From: CAXMRP01 sp964196155
Lineage (GTDB): Bacteria > Pseudomonadota > Alphaproteobacteria > Rhizobiales > Afifellaceae
DNA length: 13,993 bases
NCBI GenBank assembly: GCA_964196155.1
Contig: CAXMRP010000135.1
Span: forward strand, 1 to 13,993
Reading direction: 5' to 3'
Translations under genes and position numbers: made by a program
Shown here: positions 8,163 to 13,333 of the stretch, piece by piece
How the letters are laid out: each line of letters starts with the position of its first letter
How positions within the stretch are numbered: the stretch's first letter is position 1
Notes under the pieces: model-generated
What the model was told of the DNA's origin: nothing
Seen by the model: the letters and a program-made list of their open reading frames with translations, nothing else
Databases searched by the model: none

Positions 8163-9191
8163 ATGGTGAAGGTGGTGCGCACGGACAGCGAACTGGAATG
8201 TCCGGTCATCGACGCGGCTTTGCAGGAACAAGGTGTCGATCTTGTGCTGCTGCCGGAAAGTGTCAGCGAAGAACATCTCGTTGAGGCCGTGCGCACCGCT
8301 GACCTGTTATTGATGTGCTATACGCCGATCACGGCACATGTGCTTGCGCAAGCGCAACGCTTACGCGGAATCGTCAAATATGGTGTCGGAATCGATGCCA
8401 TCGACATTGATGCGGCAAAGGCTCGGCGTATTCCGGTGGTGAATATCCCCGAATATGCCGAACGAACCGTGGCCGAGGGCGCGTTCGCGCTGATGATCGC
8501 GCTGGCCAAGAAACTGGTTCCGATGGACCGGGCAATGAATGCCGATGGCTGGATCTGGCCGCAAACTGCGTGGCGGGGCAGCGATATCGCCGGCAAAACC
8601 GTCGGCCTGATCGGTGCTGGCAGAATTGCCCGATCGTTTGCGCAGATGGCTGGCGCCGGCTTTGGCGCGCATGTGATCGGCTATTCCCCGCACACACTGG
8701 ATCAGGCGATGCGCGTTGCGGGTATTGAACCTGTGAACGATCTCAGGGCGATGATGGCGCAGTGCGATTTCGTATCGATTCACTGCGTGCTCAATGATGA
8801 AACCCGGCATCTGATCGGCGCGGCGGAACTTGGCGCAATGAAGCCGTCAGCGTTCCTGATCAATGTGTCGCGCGGCGCGATCGTCGATGAGGCAGCGCTG
8901 CTCGCGGCGCTGCAGCAGGGGCGGATCGCCGGCGCGGGGCTGGATGTCTACAGCCAGGAGCCGCTGACGCTGCGCGGTCATCCTCTGAGTGCGTTGTTTG
9001 AGATGGACAATGTTCTGCTGCTGCCACACCTGACATTTTTCACCGAAGAGGCGATGGAGCGGCTGGAGCGGGAGACGCTGGACCGGTGCGCTGAATTGCT
9101 GGGTGGCCGCGATGTTCTGGTCAAATCAGAAGATCCGCGCCTGCGCAGCCAGACTCATGGCGTGCGCTTTCCTGCAAATGGGGCATCCTAA
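8163..9191 (+). CDS. D-isomer-specific 2-hydroxyacid dehydrogenase family protein
   Basis: This 342-residue cytosolic oxidoreductase should interconvert a 2-oxo acid and a D-2-hydroxy acid with NAD(P)H. The catalytic triad is visible: Arg237 in NVSRGAIVDE, Glu266 in VYSQEPL and His289 in LLPHLTFF. The dinucleotide fold begins VGLIGAGRIAR (147-157) with the GxGxxA fingerprint, and the N-terminal substrate-domain motif KYGVGIDAIDI (72-82) is typical. The end of the second Rossmann strand reads GYSPHT, with Ser175 where NAD-specific members usually have Asp, so NADP use is possible. The start ATG follows the upstream stop by 2 bases, with only a weak purine-rich stretch before it, so translation is probably coupled to the PLP enzyme. 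The pair could work in sequence: amine removal, then reduction of the oxo product. The substrate is unknown. The family call is secure. Confidence 0.92.
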   Translation: MVKVVRTDSELECPVIDAALQEQGVDLVLLPESVSEEHLVEAVRTADLLLMCYTPITAHVLAQAQRLRGIVKYGVGIDAIDIDAAKARRIPVVNIPEYAERTVAEGAFALMIALAKKLVPMDRAMNADGWIWPQTAWRGSDIAGKTVGLIGAGRIARSFAQMAGAGFGAHVIGYSPHTLDQAMRVAGIEPVNDLRAMMAQCDFVSIHCVLNDETRHLIGAAELGAMKPSAFLINVSRGAIVDEAALLAALQQGRIAGAGLDVYSQEPLTLRGHPLSALFEMDNVLLLPHLTFFTEEAMERLERETLDRCAELLGGRDVLVKSEDPRLRSQTHGVRFPANGAS

Positions 9192-9221
9192 ACGCCTGCT
9201 GCGGCGGAGACAGTTGGCTGG

Positions 9222-10112
9222 TCAGAATTTCCACGTGCGGGCGTTGGCAATCAGAAAATCGCGAAATGCGGCGATCCGCTTCATGTTCCGTAGCTCTGAG
9301 GGATAGACGAAATAGGTGTCAAACCCCGGCATGTCATGGTCCTGCATGATCGGCACCAGGTTGGAGCCGGGACTGACCAGATAATCGGGCAGCATGGCGA
9401 TGCCGATACCATTTTGAACCGCCCGCTTGATCGCCACGACATTGTTGACACTCAGGATGGGAACACGGGGTGCTTTGCTTTCGCGGCCGGCGGTTGCCAG
9501 CCAGTTCATGTCGCGCAGATAGCCCGGTGCGTCGGCACCAAATATTATGATCGGATGGCCTTCGAGATCGTCCAGGGTTTCCGGCCGACCATTGTCTTTG
9601 AGATAGGTTGGCGAGGCGAAGATATGAAAATGGACGGTGAATATCTTGCGCTGGATCAGGTCTTGCTCGATCGGCTGGCGCAACCGGATCGCGACATCGG
9701 CCTGACGCATGCCGACATCCAATTCGCCATCGGACAGAATCAGTTGCAGGCTGATATTGGGATAACGCTTGAGGAATTCGTGGAGCCGCGACGACAACCA
9801 TGTGGATCCCAGGCCGACCGTTGTGGTGACCCGTAAAGGGCCGGTCGGCTGTTCCTTGAAATCGGAAAGCTGGTTCTTCACCGTCTCCAGTTTCATGAGC
9901 ACTTCATCGGCGGTGCGCATCAACAGTTCGCCCTGTTCGGTGAGGATCAAACCGCGGGCATGGCGGTGGAACAGTTGTGCGCCAAGATCGGCCTCCAGCG
10001 CACTGACTTGGCGCGAAACAGCGGACTGGCTCATCGACAATGTGTCGCCGGCATGGGTGAACGATCCGGCTTCGGCGGCGGCGTGAAATATCCTGAGTTT
10101 GTCCCAATCCAT
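9222..10112 (-). CDS. LysR-type regulator, LsrB/VtlR-like
   Basis: This 296-residue LysR family protein has an N-terminal winged HTH (residues 1-60, with AGSFTHAGDTLSMSQSAVSR at 15-34) and a substrate-binding-type effector domain from about 92. The opening MDWDKLRIFHAAAEAGSFTHAG and the block FHRHARGLILTEQGELL match what I know of LsrB of Sinorhizobium and VtlR of Brucella and Agrobacterium. Brucella VtlR activates the abcR2 sRNA beside it, and a candidate sRNA of that kind lies divergently here. The start is the ATG at 10112, which gives the family-typical first residues. The frame is open to 10205, but the added 31 residues are not LysR-like. The ribosome site (AGGTCAGG) is modest. The protein has no cysteine at all, unlike S. 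meliloti LsrB, for which I recall redox-active cysteines. It converges with the dehydrogenase gene, 30 bases apart. No trxB is seen beside it. Confidence 0.9.
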   Translation of the reverse strand: MDWDKLRIFHAAAEAGSFTHAGDTLSMSQSAVSRQVSALEADLGAQLFHRHARGLILTEQGELLMRTADEVLMKLETVKNQLSDFKEQPTGPLRVTTTVGLGSTWLSSRLHEFLKRYPNISLQLILSDGELDVGMRQADVAIRLRQPIEQDLIQRKIFTVHFHIFASPTYLKDNGRPETLDDLEGHPIIIFGADAPGYLRDMNWLATAGRESKAPRVPILSVNNVVAIKRAVQNGIGIAMLPDYLVSPGSNLVPIMQDHDMPGFDTYFVYPSELRNMKRIAAFRDFLIANARTWKF

Positions 10113-10146
10113 CGTGCCGCCTGACCTTTCGGTATCGCCTGTGTGG

Positions 10147-10159
10147 CCGAAAATTTCGG
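10147..10159. promoter_or_regulatory. Small palindrome upstream of the LysR gene
   Basis: CCGAAA-A-TTTCGG is a perfect 6-1-6 palindrome 34 bases upstream of the LysR ATG. It could be an autoregulatory site or lie within the 5' UTR. The evidence is symmetry and position only. Confidence 0.3.
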
Positions 10160-10330
10160 GCCTGATTGTGACGTTTGGTGCCCATTTACGGTTGGAATGC
10201 GCCATCCCGGTTGGGCTGTCAATTGTGCGTGCCAGAGATCCGGCTGGCGTGTTTCAGGCCGCGCGATTGCTCAGGACGGCCGGGGAATCAGAGACAATTT
10301 GCGCCCACTCCCGTGGCGGGCGATATACGG

Positions 10331-10355
10331 TTAATGCATGGCTGGCATGCACTAA
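10331..10355. promoter_or_regulatory. Inverted repeat with LysR-type T-N11-A core, candidate LsrB/VtlR operator
   Basis: TTAATGCATG (10331-10340) and CATGCACTAA (10346-10355) are 10-bp arms with one mismatch around a 5-base spacer. The centre, TGC-N7-GCA, is a classic LysR T-N11-A box (T10335, A10347). Relative to the predicted sRNA start (about 10397) it spans -66 to -42, where LysR activators normally bind. It is about 220 bases from the LysR gene itself, so the sRNA is the likelier target. Confidence 0.6.
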
Positions 10356-10361
10356 CGCATC

Positions 10362-10390
10362 TTGCCCGTGCCCTGTAATGGACGCATATT
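10362..10390 (+). promoter_or_regulatory. Sigma70-like promoter of the candidate sRNA
   Basis: TTGCCC (10362-10367) and CATATT (10385-10390) are separated by 17 bases. The hexamers are imperfect, as expected of an activator-dependent promoter. The predicted start is near 10397. The LysR box lies just upstream, and the hairpin and terminator follow. Confidence 0.5.
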
Positions 10391-10396
10391 CGGTGG

Positions 10397-10538
10397 GTCG
10401 ATTGGCTATGTCCTCTGTCACTCTCCTCCCTGTGACGTGATGATGTTGCTTCAACCACTCGGCTTGCCGTGACCGTTTCCAGTAGACGGGCGCAGGCTGA
10501 ACAAAAGCCGGATCTGCGCCAGCAGACCCGGCTTTTTT
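10397..10538 (+). ncRNA. Candidate trans-acting sRNA, AbcR-like, with anti-Shine-Dalgarno loop
   Basis: The predicted RNA is about 140 nt and lies divergent from the LsrB/VtlR-like gene. Near its 5' end GTCAC (10417-10421) pairs with GTGAC (10432-10436), exposing the loop UCUCCUCCCU, whose UCCUCCC core complements GGGAGGA Shine-Dalgarno sequences. The RNA ends in a strong intrinsic terminator (10503-10538). AbcR sRNAs of Rhizobiales repress many mRNAs, mostly for ABC transporters, with Hfq and through CU-rich anti-SD loops, and in Brucella abcR2 flanks and needs vtlR. Location, loop, operator and terminator all fit. The exact 5' end and family membership are inferred; another alphaproteobacterial anti-SD sRNA family is the main alternative. 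The only ORF inside it is a 10-codon one (ATG 10408) without a ribosome site. Confidence 0.6.
10503..10538 (+). terminator. Strong intrinsic terminator of the sRNA
   Basis: GCCGG-A-TCTGC (10507-10517) pairs with GCAGA-C-CCGGC (10522-10532) around a GCCA loop, with one A-C mismatch. It is flanked by AAAA and followed by TTTTTT (10533-10538). This is the best intrinsic terminator in the window, and no plus-strand protein gene lies before it, which argues for a non-coding transcript. Confidence 0.85.
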
Positions 10539-10625
10539 GCAGGCCGATATTCGTCAAATTACCCAAATTTTAGTGCAATTATCCGGCGATTCGACCGCCA
10601 TCTCGCCAATTCGCCCAAATTTGTG

Positions 10626-10631
10626 TATACT
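10626..10631 (+). promoter_or_regulatory. -10 element consistent with a leaderless mRNA
   Basis: TATACT matches the sigma70 -10 consensus at 5 of 6 positions and ends 5 bases before the A of the ATG at 10637, so transcription would begin at or next to the start codon. No Shine-Dalgarno is present. There is no clear -35. The AT-rich stretch before it carries a direct repeat CCCAAATTT (10562-10570 and 10614-10622). Confidence 0.4.
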
Positions 10632-10636
10632 TCGGC

Positions 10637-11017
10637 ATGGCCAAGAGACGATATGTGGACACGAAACGGTCCACGGATGCCCGACCGGTCGAATTTGCCG
10701 GGCCAGTTGCAATTCGATTTGTTCAGTGTGTTATCCTCGCCGCAATTGTCGTGGTGGCAGGGTTGGTGATGGACGGCACAACACCGGCGACCGCAAGTGA
10801 ATTCAAGCAGCCGCCGCCTGCGCAGGGATTTTCCTATCCGGATTGTTTTTGCACCAATCGTGGCGAGCGGGTTGAACTGGGCGGGATTGCCTGCCTCAAG
10901 GTGGACGGCGAGGAATTTCTGGCCCGATGCGAAATGTCTTTGAATAATCCGTCTTGGCGTCGGCAATCGGACGGATGCCCGGTTTCGCGCATTACCTATC
11001 CGCCAAGTGCCGGATAG
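10637..11017 (+). CDS. Small membrane-anchored or secreted Cys protein, unknown function
   Basis: This is a 126-residue protein. A basic N-terminus (MAKRRY) precedes one hydrophobic segment (about 27-45, FVQCVILAAIVVVAGLV), then TASEF, which could be a signal peptidase site after Ala53 or leave a signal anchor. The rest is predicted periplasmic and carries Cys70, Cys72, Cys86, Cys98 and Cys114 in the block PDCFCTNRGERVELGGIACL and ARCEMSLNNPSWRRQSDGC. I recall this Cys pattern in small uncharacterised Rhizobiales proteins; disulfides or a metal site are possible, but nothing more can be said. The ATG at 10637 has no ribosome site but sits right after a -10 element, so a leaderless mRNA is likely. 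It lies 98 bases past the sRNA terminator and has its own downstream hairpin, so it is probably monocistronic. Confidence 0.75.
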   Translation: MAKRRYVDTKRSTDARPVEFAGPVAIRFVQCVILAAIVVVAGLVMDGTTPATASEFKQPPPAQGFSYPDCFCTNRGERVELGGIACLKVDGEEFLARCEMSLNNPSWRRQSDGCPVSRITYPPSAG

Positions 11018-11054
11018 CCTGATTGTTGTCTTTATCATTGGCGCCCTTTGATTT

Positions 11055-11076
11055 CCGCTCGCGATTGTGTGAGCGG
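11055..11076 (+). terminator. Stem-loop downstream of the small Cys protein gene
   Basis: CCGCTCGC (11055-11062) and GTGAGCGG (11069-11076) form an 8-bp stem with one G-U and a 6-base loop, followed by CCTTGATTT. The T-tract is poor, so this is a moderate candidate for the terminator of the gene ending at 11017. Confidence 0.45.
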
Positions 11077-11209
11077 CCTTGATTTGTGGTGCCGAACCGA
11101 CATCCCCATAAGCCTATCTACATTGCGCGTATGAGTGATTTGCGAGTGGCTGTGGTGCGTTGATTGTATTCCGGCTGACTGACGGGCGATATTTCCCTGG
11201 AGGATTGAA

Positions 11210-12196
11210 ATGCTGATCAAAAACCGACGCGGCTGGGAAATTCCCGAGCGCCTGGCGACATCCGAGAGCATGTTTGCAGATCGCCGTACGATCCTCAAAG
11301 CGGCGGGCTTTGGCGCCCTGTCGGCCGGCGCGGCAACGCTTATGCCCGGTGGTATCAGCTCGGCGCTTGCTGCCGAAGAAATGGACCCGACGGCTGACCT
11401 TTATCCGGCGACGCGCAACGAGATTTACAAGCTGTCGCGGGAACTCACCCCGGAAAAGCTGACGTCGACCTATAACAATTTTTATGAGTTCGGCTCCCAC
11501 AAGAATATTCACAAACGCGCCCAGAAGCTGAAAATCCGCCCCTGGACCGTGAAGATCGACGGAATGGTCGAAAAGGAAATGGATGTCGATTTCGACACAC
11601 TGATCCGCGCTATGCCGATAGAAGAGCGACTTTACCGCCACCGCTGCGTGGAAGCCTGGTCGATGTCCATTCCGTGGTCGGGATTTCCGCTAAAGGCGCT
11701 GGTTGACTACGCCAGGCCACTGGGCTCGGCGAAATATGTCGAGATGCAGACCTTCCTCGACAAGAAAGTGGCGCCCGGTCAGAAACAGGTCTGGTATCCG
11801 TGGCCTTATGTCGAGGGTCTGACCATGGCCGAGGCGACCAACGATCTGGCGTTCATGGTGACCGGTGCCTATGGCAAACCGATGGCCAAGCAGTTTGGCG
11901 CACCGATCCGGCTGGCAGTGCCGTGGAAATACGGCTTCAAATCGGTCAAGTCGATTGTCCGCTTTACCTTCACCGACAAGCGTCCCAGCACGTTTTGGGA
12001 AACCGTCAACAAGGACGAGTACGGCTTTTGGGCTAATGTGAACCCGGAAATTGACCACCCGCGCTGGAGTCAGGCGACCGAGAAGCCGCTGGAGGGCGGC
12101 GACCGCATTCCGACCTTGCCGTATAACGGTTATGGCGAGTTTGTTGCTTCGCTATACACGGGCATGGAGTCAGAAGGCGACCGGCTGTTCCGTTAA
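11210..12196 (+). CDS. msrP: Protein-methionine-sulfoxide reductase catalytic subunit MsrP
   Basis: This 328-residue molybdoenzyme (formerly YedY) reduces methionine sulfoxide in periplasmic proteins. A Tat signal is clear: FADRRTILKAAGFGAL with the twin arginines at 25-26, a hydrophobic stretch and cleavage near ALAAE (about residue 55). Cys146 in HRCVEAWSM is the molybdenum ligand of the molybdopterin cofactor. FYEFGSHKNI (91-100), WPYVEGLTMAEA (198-209) and KYGFKSVKSIVRF (240-252) are typical of the family. Its length equals that of E. coli MsrP (334) within a few residues. The start ATG has GGAGG 6 bases upstream. The usual partner gene msrQ, a haem membrane protein that feeds electrons from the quinone pool, does not follow; the next gene is an unrelated TfoX_N-like one. 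MsrQ must be encoded elsewhere, or another donor is used. Confidence 0.95.
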   Translation: MLIKNRRGWEIPERLATSESMFADRRTILKAAGFGALSAGAATLMPGGISSALAAEEMDPTADLYPATRNEIYKLSRELTPEKLTSTYNNFYEFGSHKNIHKRAQKLKIRPWTVKIDGMVEKEMDVDFDTLIRAMPIEERLYRHRCVEAWSMSIPWSGFPLKALVDYARPLGSAKYVEMQTFLDKKVAPGQKQVWYPWPYVEGLTMAEATNDLAFMVTGAYGKPMAKQFGAPIRLAVPWKYGFKSVKSIVRFTFTDKRPSTFWETVNKDEYGFWANVNPEIDHPRWSQATEKPLEGGDRIPTLPYNGYGEFVASLYTGMESEGDRLFR

Positions 12197-12213
12197 TCGT
12201 CTGAATCCCTTGC

Positions 12214-12235
12214 TCCTGACATCAGGGTGTCAGGA
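12214..12235 (+). terminator. Stem-loop after msrP
   Basis: TCCTGACA (12214-12221) and TGTCAGGA (12228-12235) are a perfect 8-bp stem with a 6-base loop, 18 bases past the msrP stop. The following AGTATTTCG is a weak T-tract. It suggests that msrP is monocistronic. Confidence 0.5.
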
Positions 12236-12315
12236 AGTATTTCGTGAACCCTTGCCTGATTTACCGGTTTGCGCCCTTGTTGTTTGACGCAACAGCTGAG
12301 GGAGGGAGCGATCCT

Positions 12316-12668
12316 ATGCCGGCAAAATCCAGTGACCCGAGCGCCTATGACGCGGCATGGCAAAGCCTTGCCGGTCGCCTTGTCCAGATGGAGGACGGGG
12401 TGTGGAGTATGGACGGATGATGTCGTCGCCGGCGGTGACCATCAAGGGCAAGGTCTTTGCTTTTTTCTGCGATACCGATTTTCTGCGCGGGATTGGTGTT
12501 CGGCTTGGCCGGGATCATGACATTGCGGCAGAGGGCCTGTCGGAATGGCAGTTGCTGTCGCCGTTCAAAACCAAGCCACCGCTGAAAGACTGGTTCGTCA
12601 TTAGCCCGGCGGACAGCGCGCAGTGGGATCGTCTGGCCCGTGCGGCGCTGAAGGCAATGCGCGGCTGA
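12316..12668 (+). pseudogene. TfoX_N/YjbR-like small protein gene, frameshifted or split
   Basis: An ATG at 12316, with GGGAGGG about 9 bases upstream, opens a 34-codon frame (MPAKSSDPSAYDAAWQSLAG onward) that ends at TGA 12418-12420. The continuation is in another frame: VEYGRMMSSPAVTIKGKVFA, through LLSPFKTKPPLKDWFVI, to the stop at 12666-12668. The two parts join into a natural-looking 116-residue protein if one GT is removed from GTGTG at 12400-12404 (MEDG then VEYGRMMSSP), so a 2-base duplication is the simplest reading. The C-terminal block resembles TfoX_N or YjbR-type small domains, which have no settled function. Alternatively the second frame starts at its own ATG (12417), overlapping the first stop as ATGA, to give an 83-residue protein by coupled translation; GGAG lies about 9 bases before it. 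A sequencing error is also possible. Confidence 0.6.
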
Positions 12669-12742
12669 CGTTTGTCGGCTCGGTTGGAACATCAGCCGAT
12701 ATTTGCGCGTCCTGATCCCGAAATGGCGACTGTGGGCCGCAC

Positions 12743-12756
12743 TTGTTCTGGATCAA
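12743..12756. promoter_or_regulatory. FNR/FixK-type binding site
   Basis: TTGTT-CTGG-ATCAA differs from the FNR/FixK consensus TTGAT-N4-ATCAA at one position. With the CATATT -10 element at 12778-12783, transcription would start near 12790, placing the box centre at about -41, the class II activator position. The DUF3775 ATG follows 55 bases later. It suggests induction under low oxygen. Confidence 0.55.
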
Positions 12757-12777
12757 TGCCCACTATTCCGGTTCACC

Positions 12778-12783
12778 CATATT
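12778..12783 (+). promoter_or_regulatory. -10 element of the DUF3775 gene
   Basis: CATATT matches 4 of 6 -10 positions and lies 21 bases after the end of the FNR-like box. No -35 hexamer is needed at class II FNR promoters, and none is evident here. Confidence 0.4.
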
Positions 12784-12844
12784 GCCCGTCAGCAGATACC
12801 TGCGGTGGCGGTAGGCTGCCGAACCGGCCAAGGGGAACGACTTC

Positions 12845-13291
12845 ATGAGCGCAGATCAGACAGGCAAGCCGAAGACCGAGTTGGCCAACAATCTGGCGAT
12901 CGATGTTGATACCGTGCGGATGTTGATCCAGAAGGCGCGGGCGCTGAGCGCTGATATGGCCTCAGATTATGAAGACGGCCATGAGCATGAAGTTGAATTC
13001 GACCCGGCGACCCACGCGGATCGGCATGCGCATGACGGGCTGGCCGAAGAGGAGGCCAAGGATATGTCCGGCCAGGAGCTTGCGGAGCTGTTGGGCGACC
13101 TCAATACCGATGAGGCGGCCGATCTTGTCGCGCTGGCCTGGATCGGACGGGGCGATTATTCTGGCGACGATTGGGATTCTGCCCGGCGCGGGGCACGCGA
13201 GCGCGCCGAAGGGCCGACAGCGCGCTATCTTCTCGGCATGCCGCTGCTTGGTGATTATCTGGAATTCGGCCTATCGGCGATTGGCCGATAG
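12845..13291 (+). CDS. DUF3775 domain-containing protein
   Basis: This 148-residue protein is predicted to be cytosolic. The C-terminal part (about 74-147: MSGQELAELLGDLNTDEAAD, then LVALAWIGRGDYSGDDW and TARYLLGMPLLGDYLEFGL) matches the DUF3775 family, whose function is not known to me. The N-terminal part is helical (10-40) and then strongly acidic and His-rich (41-72, with His46, His48, His57, His61 and His63 among many Asp and Glu), which could be flexible or bind metal. The start ATG has AAGGGGAA about 8-10 bases before it. A FNR/FixK-like box and -10 element upstream suggest oxygen-responsive expression. A 9-bp stem-loop spans the stop codon. It converges with the TPR gene, 42 bases apart. 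The family assignment is fairly sure. The role is unknown. Confidence 0.85.
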   Translation: MSADQTGKPKTELANNLAIDVDTVRMLIQKARALSADMASDYEDGHEHEVEFDPATHADRHAHDGLAEEEAKDMSGQELAELLGDLNTDEAADLVALAWIGRGDYSGDDWDSARRGARERAEGPTARYLLGMPLLGDYLEFGLSAIGR

Positions 13292-13292
13292 G
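13270..13292. terminator. Stem-loop spanning the DUF3775 stop codon
   Basis: CCTATCGGC (13270-13278) and GCCGATAGG (13284-13292) are a perfect 9-bp inverted repeat with a 5-base loop. The TAG stop (13289-13291) is inside the 3' arm. No T-run follows on either strand. It may protect the mRNA 3' end or help end the convergent transcripts. Confidence 0.4.
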
Positions 13293-13333
13293 GACGAATC
13301 CGGCGGGATCGACGTAAAGCGGTTCGCTGGCTG

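Noticed and set aside
10408..10440. Ten-codon ORF inside the candidate sRNA (MSSVTLLPVT)
   Set aside because: No ribosome site, and its codons coincide with the hairpin and anti-SD loop, which explain the sequence better. A dual-function RNA cannot be fully excluded.
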